DNA of 64,000 bases from Parafrankia sp041008525 (GTDB taxonomy: Bacteria; Actinomycetota; Actinomycetes; Frankiales; Frankiaceae): contig NZ_JBFLUG010000019.1 of the NCBI RefSeq assembly GCF_041008525.1, forward strand, positions 22,175 through 86,174, given 5' to 3'. Below, one piece after another: positions 18,458 to 30,406 of the stretch. Position numbers and translations under genes: made by a program. The notes below the pieces were generated by a model. The model did not search any database. It worked only from the letters and a program-made list of their open reading frames with translations, and was not told the origin of the DNA. Within the stretch, counting starts at the first letter, position 1. The number at the start of each line of letters is the position of its first letter.

Positions 18458-18790
18458 GGTGGCAGTGGCTGCCCGCCAGCTCGTCCCAGTCGATCGGGGC
18501 GGACACCGGCGCACCAGGACCAGCCGCCCCCGCAGCCGCTGGCCGACCACGTCGGCATGCAGCTCACCCGCGGCGACCGCGGCGCCGGGGTCGTCCGTGC
18601 CGTGCGGTGTCCACGTCCCGATGTCCCAGACGATCACATCCCCGGCACCGTACTGCCCGGCCGGGATCACACCCTCGAAGTCGAGATACTCGAGCGGATG
18701 GTCCTCGACGTGCACGGCCCCCGGATGACCTGGCCACGTCACGCCTCCCGAGGGGTCCTGCACCCCGCTGCGGGCAGCGTAACGCTCGGT
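18458..18790 (-). pseudogene. Remnant of ligD (3'-phosphoesterase and polymerase-domain fragments)
   Basis: Reading the minus strand from about 18760, the sequence AVHVEDHPLEYLDFEGVIP then GQYGAGDVIVWDIGTW matches the core of the LigD 3'-phosphoesterase domain. LHADVVGQRLRGRLVLVR follows. The domain's N-terminal half is missing, ending against the metH 3' end. At about 18525 the homology shifts frame into PGAPVSAPIDWDEL, which resembles the end of the LigD primase-polymerase domain. No intact LigD, Ku or ligase domain is present. This looks like an eroded copy of a multidomain NHEJ ligase gene. Confidence 0.7.
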
Positions 18791-18792
18791 GA

Positions 18793-22533
<3,741 letters not shown>

Positions 22534-22652
22534 GACATACACCTCCCTGTGAGGGAGGCGCCCTTACGGAGTGGTGCCGGCCGAGCGTGGCGGACCTGAG
22601 CCCGTTACAGAACCAGGGTCCGTTGCAGCGCCCCTCGACTTAATCGCCGACA

Positions 22653-23591
22653 TTACACGGTGCCCCGCGAGGCACCGACGTCCAGCCGGACCCCCGGCCC
22701 GACGTCCCGCCGGGGTTCCCACCTGGGTTCCGGCCCGGCCTGCGCGACGATCTCCGGGCCGCCGACGAGCAGCTCGCGCAGCATCGCCCGCAGCGAGCGC
22801 CGGTCGCTCCACATCGGAGCCGTGGCGGGAAAGATGTGCGTCCGCGCGCGGGGGAGGGCGGCGGCAACCTCGTCCACCATCAGGGTGCGGTGGATGAAGT
22901 CGCCGTCCTGCCCGACGACCAGCACCCGCGACGCCACCCGTGCCAGCCGCCCGCGGTCGGCGACCGGGGCGTTCCCCGGGCGCTGCGTCGGCGGTGTGCA
23001 GGCCGCCAACATCAGCGCGTAGGCCCGCAGGTACGCGTCCGCGCCGCGGACCGACAGCAGCTCCGGGGACATGCACGCCGCGATCTCGGTGCGCAGCTCG
23101 TCCGGGTCGCCCCCCTGCCGGGCCAGGTGGATCCGGCGGAACAGATCCTCGACGTCCGGCGGGATCGGCTCGTCCAGCGCCGGCGGCAGCAGCAGCGCCA
23201 GGGCCTCGAACCGGCCCGGCTCCTGGTCGACGAGCGCCATCAGCGCGCCGGCCCCCATGCTCTGCCCGACGGCGGAGGTCGCCCCGACCGCGTCGGCGAC
23301 CGCGGCCAGCTCCGCGGCGAGCTCGGGATACGTCCAGCCGTCGGGCCGCGGCGACGAACCGCCGTAGCCGCGGAAGTTCACCACGGCCTTCGTGCCCGGC
23401 AGGTTCAGGACAGTGGGCAGCATCACCCGCGCTGACGCGCCCCAGGCGTGCGCGGCGAGGATGACGGGCTCTCCCTCCCCGACCACGAGCACCTCGTTCG
23501 ACGCACCGGGCCCGCCGACCGTGACCGTCCGAACCTTCTTCGGTACTGCCCGGAGCTGCCCCGTCCCTGTTGCCGACACCGACACCGACAC
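22653..23591 (-). CDS. Alpha/beta hydrolase
   Basis: 312 aa if GTG 23591 is used. The frame is open to 23972, and ATG 23764, preceded by GGAGACGAGG, is another candidate. The fold is clear: VILAAHAWGASARVML, NFRGYGGSS, the elbow AVGQSMGAGALMAL and the acid region VVGQDGDFIHR. The catalytic His is not obvious. A Cheo-type LexA box lies upstream at 23812, so the gene may be damage-inducible. Ends 120 bases before metH begins; same strand. Confidence 0.75.
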   Translation of the reverse strand: MSVSVSATGTGQLRAVPKKVRTVTVGGPGASNEVLVVGEGEPVILAAHAWGASARVMLPTVLNLPGTKAVVNFRGYGGSSPRPDGWTYPELAAELAAVADAVGATSAVGQSMGAGALMALVDQEPGRFEALALLLPPALDEPIPPDVEDLFRRIHLARQGGDPDELRTEIAACMSPELLSVRGADAYLRAYALMLAACTPPTQRPGNAPVADRGRLARVASRVLVVGQDGDFIHRTLMVDEVAAALPRARTHIFPATAPMWSDRRSLRAMLRELLVGGPEIVAQAGPEPRWEPRRDVGPGVRLDVGASRGTV

Positions 23592-23999
23592 CCCGTCCCT
23601 GTGCTGTCGCGGTCCCCCGCGCTGCCGCGAAGACCGTCCTGTCCTCCGTTGACGATCCCATCGTGGTTCTCCCGGTGTCGGGCAGGCGCCGGGCGTCACA
23701 CCCGAGCAACGGGGCAGTCGCCCGTCCGCCCAGCGTCGGGAGCTGGTCGCGTCGGTGGGAGGCATGGGGAACCTCGTCTCCGGGGCAGGGATGGGACATC
23801 GACCATGACTCCGAACGTATGTTCGATGATAGGCGGGTCCGGGTGGTGGTGGGTCTGGCGGGCAGGGGGAGACCACACGGGGAACCGGACGTCGCCTCGA
23901 GGCCCCGGCGACGTCTGACAGGCCGGAGCACCGCAGCCACGACATCCAGCGGTGGTGCCGTGGCTGCGCCACTGTCCGTCTACGACTCCGCCGCGCCGT
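23592..23999. other. Leader/intergenic region holding an SOS-box-like site
   Basis: No separate gene supported. Part of this may be 5' coding sequence of the hydrolase if a farther start is used. Contains the LexA-type palindrome described separately and a 6-bp GACACC repeat at 23575-23592. Confidence 0.5.
23811..23826. promoter_or_regulatory. LexA-type SOS box
   Basis: CGAACGTATGTTCG (23812-23825) exactly fits the Gram-positive/actinobacterial LexA consensus CGAACN4GTTCG. With flanks CCGAACGTATGTTCGA, 15 of 16 positions are palindromic. The only nearby downstream gene is the minus-strand alpha/beta hydrolase. Confidence 0.7.
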
Positions 24000-24419
24000 C
24001 TACGACCACGCCGCGGCGGGGCAGAGGCAGAACGGGTGGCCGGCGGGGTCGAGGAGAACCCGCCAGCGGTCGCCACCCGGCTGGAACTCGGGCTGGGTCG
24101 CGCCGAGCCGGTCGGCCAGCTCCAGGGTCGCGGCCAGATCCGGAACGCGGAAGTCCAGATGGAACTGCTGCGGCCCGTCCTGGTCCGGCCACCGCGGCGG
24201 CTGGTAGCCGTCCACCCGCTGGAACCCGATCATGATCTCGGTTCCGGGGGGTGTCAGGTAGGCCCAGGCACCATTCTCGTCAGCACCACCGACGCCCCAT
24301 CCCGTCAGCTCGCCGTAGAACTCCGCCAGTGCCTTCGCGTCCGGGCAGTCGACCATCAGCCCGGCCCAGCTCACCCCCGCGGTCGGCCCCGCCGTCTCCG
24401 CCGTCTCCATCGTCTCCAT
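24000..24419 (-). CDS. VOC (glyoxalase/bleomycin-resistance) superfamily protein
   Basis: 139-aa single-domain VOC protein. It has the paired beta-alpha-beta modules: VSWAGLMVDCPDAKALAEFY with GWGVGG, then FHLDFRVPDLAATLELAD with FQPGGDRWRVLLDPAGHPF. Similar small actinobacterial proteins are annotated as glyoxalase-like, with unknown substrate. Divergent from a WYL regulator, with a perfect inverted repeat between the two starts, so it is the likely regulated target. Confidence 0.85.
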   Translation of the reverse strand: METMETAETAGPTAGVSWAGLMVDCPDAKALAEFYGELTGWGVGGADENGAWAYLTPPGTEIMIGFQRVDGYQPPRWPDQDGPQQFHLDFRVPDLAATLELADRLGATQPEFQPGGDRWRVLLDPAGHPFCLCPAAAWS

Positions 24420-24533
24420 GTCACTCCTCCAGCTCGGGTGCGGGGCGGTCGACGTGCGGACCGTTGCGCCGTGCGCATCTCCCGCGCGGTACCGCTGCTC
24501 CTTCCCGCGCGTTCGTCCCCGTGGCCATCCTCA

Positions 24534-24568
24534 CCGCGATACCTGGCTTCTCCTGTCAGGTATCGCGG
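24534..24568. promoter_or_regulatory. Perfect 12-bp inverted repeat, probable WYL operator
   Basis: CCGCGATACCTG (24534-24545), an 11-base spacer, and CAGGTATCGCGG (24557-24568), with arms fully complementary. It lies between the divergent VOC gene (start 24419) and the WYL regulator (start 24583), so it is better placed as an operator than as a terminator. Confidence 0.65.
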
Positions 24569-24582
24569 CGGAGAATGCGGCG

Positions 24583-27054
24583 GTGCGCGCCAGCCGCCTG
24601 TTGTCCGTCCTTCTGCTGCTGCAGGTCCGCGGCCGGCTGACCGCCGGCGAGATCGCCGCCGAGCTGGGTGTGTCGGTCCGCACCGTCTACCGGGATCTGG
24701 ACTCGCTCGCCGCGGCGGGCGTGCCCGTCCTCGCCGAGCGGGGGTCCGCGGGTGGGTACCGGCTGGTGGCCGGCTACCGGACGAGCCTGACCGGCCTGAC
24801 CGCGGGCGAGTCGGACTCGCTGCCGCTGGCCGGCCTCCCGGACGCCGCCGCCGCGCTCGGTTTCGGCCTGGACGCCGCGGCCGTCGAGCGCAAACTGCTC
24901 GCCGCGCTGCCCCCGGGGAACCGGGAACGGGCGGCACGGGCCCGCGAGCTGTTCCACCTTGACGCGCCCGGCTGGTTCCGGGACGCCGAACCCGTACCCT
25001 TCCTGGCGGACGCCGCCGGCGCGGTCTGGGGGCGTCGCCCGATCCGGATCACCTACCTGCGCTGGCGCGCTCCCCGCGAGGTGGTCCGTGAGGTGGAGCC
25101 GCTCGGCATCGTCCTCAAGAGCGGCACCTGGTACCTGGTCGCAGCCACTGCGCAGGCACCGCAGGCACCGAAGGCGGCGCGGACGGGGGAGGCGGGGGCA
25201 CGTGCCGCGGGCGTGGAGGCGGGTGCCGGCAGCGGCGTCCGGGTCTACCGGGTCGGACAGATCCGCGCGCTGGATGTCCTGCCGGGGACCTTCACCCGCC
25301 CTGACGGGTTCGACCTGGCCGGGTACTGGGCCGGCTGGACGGCGCGGTACGAGGCCGAGGTCTACCGGTCCTCGGCGACGGTGCGGCTGTCGCCGGCGGG
25401 GCTGCGGCTCGTGCCCTTCCGGCTCGCACCCGCGGTGGCGAGGTCCGTCCAGCGCACGGCGGGCGAGCCGGACGCCGACGGCTGGGTGCGCGCCCGGCTG
25501 CCGATCGAGTCCGTCGGGCACGCCCGCGGCGACCTGCTGGTCCTCGGCGCTGACGTCGAGGTGCTCGATCCGCCGGAGCTGCGCGCGGCGATGACCGAGG
25601 CCGCGGCGGACCTGACGGCGCTCTACGACCGCCCACCCGACCACCGCGGGGTACCGGGGCAGGTGGTCACAACCGGGACATCGCGTGGGCGGCGGGGCGC
25701 TGGCATGCTGGACCGGCCGTACGAGAAGGAGCGCAGCGACATGACGACGTCCGCACCCGACCCGGACCGCACCCGCGTGATCGGGGAGGTCTTCGAGAGC
25801 GCCTTCGGCGATCTGATGGCCGCGGAGGCGGGCGCGTTCCGGCGCAAGTTCCGGAAGATGGCGGCGTCGCCGTTCGCCTTCTACCGCGGGTCCGCGGCGC
25901 TGTTCTACGCGGACGTCCACGCGCTCGACGACCCGTTCCTCGACGAGCGGACGAGCCGGGTCTGGATCCACGGCGACCTGCACGCGGAGAACTTCGGCAC
26001 CTACATGAGCAGCAACGGTGTGCTCGTCTTCAACGTCAACGACTTCGACGAGGCCTACGTCGGGCCGTTCACCTGGGACCTGCGCCGGCTCGTCGCGAGC
26101 CTCGCCCTGCTCGGCCGGGCGAAGGCGCTCAGCGACGCCGTCATCACCGACCTGGTCGAGGCCTGCGTCGGCGCCTACCGGGAGAAGATCCGCGACCTCG
26201 CCGAGGGCGGCTCGTCCGCCGACCTGCTGACGCGGACGTCCACCTCGGGGGTGGTGCACGCCTTCCTGCAGCAGGCGCGGCGCGCCACCCGGGTCGGACT
26301 GCTCGACGAGCTCACCGTGGTCGAGGACTACGACCGACGGTTCACCCGGGGCGGCGGGGCCAGCGCGGTCGACGACGAGACCCGCGGGAAGGTCCTGGCC
26401 GCCTTCGACCGCTACCTGGCGACGGTTCCGCCGGGGCGGCGTACCCGGCCGGTGTCACTGACCGTCAAGGACGTCGTGCTGCGGCGCGGCGTCGGCATCG
26501 GCAGCGCGGGGCTGCCGTCCTACAGCCTGCTCGTCGAGGGGCAGACGGAGGCGCTGGACAACGACGTCGTGCTGTACATGAAGCAGGGCCAGGTCCCGGC
26601 GGTCAGCCGGTTCGTCGGCGACGAGCGGATCGCCGGCTACTTCCGCCACCAGGGGCACCGCACGGCGCTGTCCCAGCGCGCGCTGCAGGCGGACAGTGAC
26701 ACCTGGCTCGGGTACACCGAGATCGACGGGGTCGGCCAGCTCGTCGCCGAGGTGTCGCCGTACGCCCAGGACCTGGACTGGTCCGAGGTGAACGAGCGGG
26801 ACCAGATGCTGGAGCTGGTCGCCGACCTGGGCCGCTCGACCGCGCGGATGCACGCCGTCGCCGACGACGAGAGCGAACACGACCTCGTCAGCTTCTCCAC
26901 CGAGGCCGCCATCCACGAGGTGATCTCGGCGGACCCGAAGGGTTTCACCGCATCCCTCGTCGAGTTCGCCCACAGCTACGGCGCCCAGGTGCACCACGAC
27001 CACGCCCTGTTCGTCGACATGTTCCGCAACGGGCAGATCATCGACGTCGACTGA
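24583..27054 (+). CDS. WYL-domain transcriptional regulator in one open frame with a DUF2252 protein
   Basis: Residues 1-340 or so are a DeoR-type winged helix (LTAGEIAAELGVSVRTVYRDL) plus a WYL domain (PIRITYLRW, SGTWYLVA). Start is GTG 24583 from family alignment. From ATG 25741 the frame is a DUF2252 protein of 437 aa with kinase-fold signatures WIHGDLHAENFGTY and NDFDEAYVGPFTWDL, resembling the HGDxxxxN and DxD of aminoglycoside phosphotransferases. No stop codon separates the two. However, GAGAAGGAGCG lies just before ATG 25741, so DUF2252 may be made separately. Either a true fusion or two genes whose intervening stop was lost. Confidence 0.8.
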   Translation: MRASRLLSVLLLLQVRGRLTAGEIAAELGVSVRTVYRDLDSLAAAGVPVLAERGSAGGYRLVAGYRTSLTGLTAGESDSLPLAGLPDAAAALGFGLDAAAVERKLLAALPPGNRERAARARELFHLDAPGWFRDAEPVPFLADAAGAVWGRRPIRITYLRWRAPREVVREVEPLGIVLKSGTWYLVAATAQAPQAPKAARTGEAGARAAGVEAGAGSGVRVYRVGQIRALDVLPGTFTRPDGFDLAGYWAGWTARYEAEVYRSSATVRLSPAGLRLVPFRLAPAVARSVQRTAGEPDADGWVRARLPIESVGHARGDLLVLGADVEVLDPPELRAAMTEAAADLTALYDRPPDHRGVPGQVVTTGTSRGRRGAGMLDRPYEKERSDMTTSAPDPDRTRVIGEVFESAFGDLMAAEAGAFRRKFRKMAASPFAFYRGSAALFYADVHALDDPFLDERTSRVWIHGDLHAENFGTYMSSNGVLVFNVNDFDEAYVGPFTWDLRRLVASLALLGRAKALSDAVITDLVEACVGAYREKIRDLAEGGSSADLLTRTSTSGVVHAFLQQARRATRVGLLDELTVVEDYDRRFTRGGGASAVDDETRGKVLAAFDRYLATVPPGRRTRPVSLTVKDVVLRRGVGIGSAGLPSYSLLVEGQTEALDNDVVLYMKQGQVPAVSRFVGDERIAGYFRHQGHRTALSQRALQADSDTWLGYTEIDGVGQLVAEVSPYAQDLDWSEVNERDQMLELVADLGRSTARMHAVADDESEHDLVSFSTEAAIHEVISADPKGFTASLVEFAHSYGAQVHHDHALFVDMFRNGQIIDVD

Positions 27055-27115
27055 CGGCGGGGCCGGCCGCGAGGGCGCCGGTGGATGACGCGTCCGGCGG
27101 GCGTCCCGGCTGAGG

Positions 27116-27790
27116 TCAGATGCCGAGGAAGTCGAGGACGGCGTTCATCGCCCGGGTGTTCGCCTGGACGGAGTAGTGGTCGGCGCCCTCGATTGCCCGC
27201 CCGGTCGCCTTGGGGAGCAGCGCGGCGAGCTCCTCGGGGGAGCCGGCCTCGTCGCGCTCACCGGTGACGAGCAGGACCTCGCAGGTCACCGCGGCCATGT
27301 CGGCGGCGGTGAGCTGACGGATCGGCCGCCGGGCGAACGCCAGCACGGCGTCGATGTCGTTGCCGGCCCGCCGGGCCAGCCCGTGGATCATGCGGACCAG
27401 GACGTTGGTGCCGTCGTCCGCACCCGGGGTGAAGGTCGGCCGCTCCGCCGGGCGGTAGTCGAGCAGGCGCGGGCCGATGCCGAGCAGGGCCAGCCGCTGG
27501 AAGGGCGCCAGCCCGCGCACCGCGCACTCCAGCAGCAGGTGGGCGCCGGCGGAGAAACCGACCGCGTCGACGGGGCCACGGCCCGCGAACGCCTCGGCGA
27601 CCTCCGCCGCGACGTCCGGGTAGGCCGCCGGGTCGGTGTCGCGGCGGGAGCCGCCGTGACCGGGCAGGTCGATGAGGATCACCTCACGGCCGGCCTCCTG
27701 CAGCAGATCGACCCAGCCGGACGAGCGCCAGCCGTGCTCGCTCGACGAGGCGAGGCCGTGGACCAGGACCACCGGGGGAGTGTCAGCCAT
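27116..27790 (-). CDS. Alpha/beta hydrolase
   Basis: 224-aa small alpha/beta hydrolase beginning VVLVHGLASSSEHGWRSSG. The nucleophile elbow is GFSAGAHLL, the acid VTGERDEAGS and the base His GADHYSVQAN. Lid residues are few. A general esterase/lipase-like role is likely; no substrate clue in the context. Convergent with DUF2252 and divergent from the MarR gene. Confidence 0.85.
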   Translation of the reverse strand: MADTPPVVLVHGLASSSEHGWRSSGWVDLLQEAGREVILIDLPGHGGSRRDTDPAAYPDVAAEVAEAFAGRGPVDAVGFSAGAHLLLECAVRGLAPFQRLALLGIGPRLLDYRPAERPTFTPGADDGTNVLVRMIHGLARRAGNDIDAVLAFARRPIRQLTAADMAAVTCEVLLVTGERDEAGSPEELAALLPKATGRAIEGADHYSVQANTRAMNAVLDFLGI

Positions 27791-27924
27791 ACGTCGAACC
27801 GTAAGCCCGGACTGACGACTCGCGCGCTGTTTGCGCCGCGCCGCCGCGCCCTCGTGTCCGCGGTGTTCCTGTGACGGCCGCGTCCGCTGGGTCGATCCCG
27901 GAAGCCCGTGCTGGCCAGCCTGGA

Positions 27925-27940
27925 CTTATAAGGTTAGGTT
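27925..27940. promoter_or_regulatory. Promoter/operator region of the marR-MFS operon
   Basis: An AT-rich island containing the perfect palindrome CTTATAAG (27925-27932) followed by TTAGGTT, 22 bases upstream of the MarR start. A plausible -10 is TAGGTT (27935-27940). MarR proteins commonly bind palindromes at their own promoter. Confidence 0.4.
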
Positions 27941-27961
27941 GGCGATGTGGTGGAGGGGCGG

Positions 27962-28456
27962 ATGGCGGAGGCCGACGGCGCGGGCTCGCCCGCCGATCGG
28001 GCCGGCGGCCTCTCGGCGCCGGGTGACGCCGGCGAGACGCTCGAGATCGCCGCGGAGCTGCGGCTGAGTCTCAGCCTGCTGTTGCGCAAGCTGCGTCTGG
28101 TCCAGCCGGCCGGTGAACTGACGGTGGGCGAGACCGCGGCTCTCATCCGGCTCGAGCGCGGCGGGCCGGCGACGGCCGCGGCGCTCGCGAAACAGGATGC
28201 GATCAGCCCGCAGTCGATGGGGGCCACCCTGAGCGGGCTGGAGGAGCGAGGTCTCATCGAGCGCCGGCCTGACCCGGATGACGGGCGCCGGGTCATCCTG
28301 TCGGTGGCGGCGGCCGGCCGGGAGGCGCTGCGGGAGCGGCGCAACGCCCGCAGCGAGCAGTTGGCGCGGGCACTCGCCGAGAGTTTCAGCGATGCCGAGC
28401 GGGCCTGTCTGAAAGCGGCGGCGCCCCTGCTCGAACGACTGGCGCACAGCATCTGA
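27962..28456 (+). CDS. MarR family transcriptional regulator
   Basis: 164 aa from ATG 27962, directly after GGAGGGGCGG; a GTG at 27947 is less well placed. The winged helix is clear: LTVGETAALIRLERGG, QDAISPQSMGATLSGLEERGLIERRPDPDDGRR (recognition helix and wing). The stop overlaps the ATG of the MFS exporter gene, the usual repressor-pump arrangement. It probably represses both genes and is released by a transported compound. Confidence 0.92.
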   Translation: MAEADGAGSPADRAGGLSAPGDAGETLEIAAELRLSLSLLLRKLRLVQPAGELTVGETAALIRLERGGPATAAALAKQDAISPQSMGATLSGLEERGLIERRPDPDDGRRVILSVAAAGREALRERRNARSEQLARALAESFSDAERACLKAAAPLLERLAHSI

Positions 28457-30309
28457 TGGCGCGGCCACCAGGCAGCGGTCCTGTGGGTACCCCGGTCGCG
28501 GCCGTCGGCGGCAGGTACAAGTGGGTCGTCCTGGCGAACACGACCGCCGCGGTGTTCATGTCCGCGCTCGACGGGTCGATCGTCCTGATCGCGCTGCCGC
28601 CGATCTTCCTCGGTATCGACCTGGATCCGCTCGCACCCGGCAACGTCAGCTACCTGCTCTGGATGATCATGGGATACCGCCTGGTGCAGGCGGTCCTCGT
28701 CGTCCCGCTGGGGCGGCTGGGGGACATCTTCGGCCGGGTCCGGATCTACAACGCCGGCTTCGTGGTCTTCACTGTCGCCTCGATCCTGCTGTCCTTCGAT
28801 CCGTTCCGCGGCGGCTCCGCGGCGATGTGGCTGATCGGCTGGCGGGTGCTGCAGGCCCTCGGCGGCTCCATGCTCGCGGCCAACTCCGCCGCGATCCTGA
28901 CCGACGTCTTCCCCGCCGACCAGCGCGGCCTCGCACTCGGCATCAACCAGGTCGCCGCGCTCGCCGGGCAGTTCATCGGCCTGGTAGCCGGCGGCGTGCT
29001 GGCCGTCTGGGACTGGCGGGCCGTGTTCTGGGTGAACGTCCCGGTCGGCGTGTTCGGCACCATCTGGGCCTACCGCCGGCTGCGCGAGCCGCCGCGCCGC
29101 GAGCGGCCGAAACGGGGGCGCTTCGACTGGTGGGGCAACATCACCTTCGCCGGCGGGCTCGGGGCTGTGCTGGTCGCCGTGACCGAGGGGCTGCAGCCCT
29201 ACCGTGGGCACACCATGGGCTGGACCAACCCCACGGTGATCGCCCTGCTCACCGGCGGCACCGTGCTGCTCGTCGCGTTCGTCGCCGCCGAGAGACGGGC
29301 CGAGTCGCCGATGTTCGAGCTCGCCCTGTTCCGGATCCGGGCGTTCACCGCCGGGAACATCGCCGGGCTGGCCGTCTCGATCGCCCGCGGCGGGCTGCAG
29401 TTCGTTCTGATCATCTGGCTGCAGGGCATCTGGCTGCCCCTGCACGGCTACGACTTCGAGGACACCCCGTTCTGGGCCGGGATCTACCTGCTCCCCCTGA
29501 CCGCCGGTGTGCTCGTCGCCGGCCCGCTCTCGGGCTTCCTCTCCGACCGGTTCGGCGCCCGGGGGCTGTCCACCTACGGATCGCTGGTGTTCGCGGCCAG
29601 CTTCGTCGGGCTCATGCTGCTCCCGGTCGACTTCTCCTACTGGGCCTTCGGCCTGCTGATCGCGGTCAACGGCATCGGCGCCGGGATGTTCGCGGCGCCG
29701 AACTCGGCGTCCATCATGAGCAGTGTCCCGGCGTCCGTGCGCGGGGTCGGCTCGGGCATGCGGGCGACGTTCCAGAACGCCGGCAGTGCGCTGTCGATCG
29801 GGGTCTTCTTCTCACTCATGATCGCCGGTCTGGCGGGCAGCCTGCCAGGCGCCTTCGCGACGGGGCTCGCCGCCGAGGGCGTTCCCGGCACCGTCGCCGA
29901 CCAGGTCGGCGCCATCCCACCGGTGGCTTCGCTGTTCGCCGCGGTGCTCGGCCTCAACCCGGTGGAGCACCTGCTCTCCGCCGCCGGCTCACTGGACGCC
30001 CTCGCTCCCGAGCACCGTGCGGCGATCACCGGACGCGAGTTCTTCCCGCACCTGATCTCCGAGCCGTTCCACACCGGTCTGATCGTCGTGTTCGGTGTTG
30101 CCGCGGCACTGGCCGTGATCGCCGCGGCGGCCTCCGCGCTGCGCGGCGCGCACCAGCCGCACCCCGCCCGGGCCGTCGCCGCCGGCCTCTCGCCGGCCGA
30201 CATCCCGCCGGCCGACATCCCGCCGGCCGGCATCCCGCGGGCCAGCATCCCGCCGGCCGATCAGCCCACCACGCCCGACGGCGGCTCCCCGCCGGCCAGC
30301 CTGCCGTGA
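28456..30309 (+). CDS. MFS multidrug exporter, 14-TM EmrB/QacA type
   Basis: 617-aa proton-driven major facilitator. ATG 28456 overlaps the MarR stop. The start (VVLANTTAAVFMSALDGSIVL) matches motif D1 of DHA2 drug exporters. Motif A appears as PLGRLGDIFGRVRIY and motif C-like segments follow; hydrophobic segments are sufficient for 14 helices. After the last helix comes a Pro-rich tail with a five-residue repeat (IPPAD). Substrate unknown. Confidence 0.92.
   Translation: MARPPGSGPVGTPVAAVGGRYKWVVLANTTAAVFMSALDGSIVLIALPPIFLGIDLDPLAPGNVSYLLWMIMGYRLVQAVLVVPLGRLGDIFGRVRIYNAGFVVFTVASILLSFDPFRGGSAAMWLIGWRVLQALGGSMLAANSAAILTDVFPADQRGLALGINQVAALAGQFIGLVAGGVLAVWDWRAVFWVNVPVGVFGTIWAYRRLREPPRRERPKRGRFDWWGNITFAGGLGAVLVAVTEGLQPYRGHTMGWTNPTVIALLTGGTVLLVAFVAAERRAESPMFELALFRIRAFTAGNIAGLAVSIARGGLQFVLIIWLQGIWLPLHGYDFEDTPFWAGIYLLPLTAGVLVAGPLSGFLSDRFGARGLSTYGSLVFAASFVGLMLLPVDFSYWAFGLLIAVNGIGAGMFAAPNSASIMSSVPASVRGVGSGMRATFQNAGSALSIGVFFSLMIAGLAGSLPGAFATGLAAEGVPGTVADQVGAIPPVASLFAAVLGLNPVEHLLSAAGSLDALAPEHRAAITGREFFPHLISEPFHTGLIVVFGVAAALAVIAAAASALRGAHQPHPARAVAAGLSPADIPPADIPPAGIPRASIPPADQPTTPDGGSPPASLP
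30193..30262. repeat. 15-bp tandem repeat in the MFS 3' end
   Basis: Four to five units of CCGGCCGACATCCCG, degenerating downstream, encode the Ile-Pro-Pro-Ala-Asp tail of the MFS protein. Confidence 0.75.
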
Positions 30310-30406
30310 CCGCTGATGCTGACTGCGGCCGCCCCGCTGCGGCTGAGGGCCGGGACGCGGGGCGGGCGCAGCGTGTGTGGTGGGCGTGGGCGCGCGCGCC
30401 GGTCTC

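Noticed and set aside
22543..22652. Cobalamin riboswitch before metH
   Set aside because: Only about 110 bases available and no B12-box-like sequence seen.
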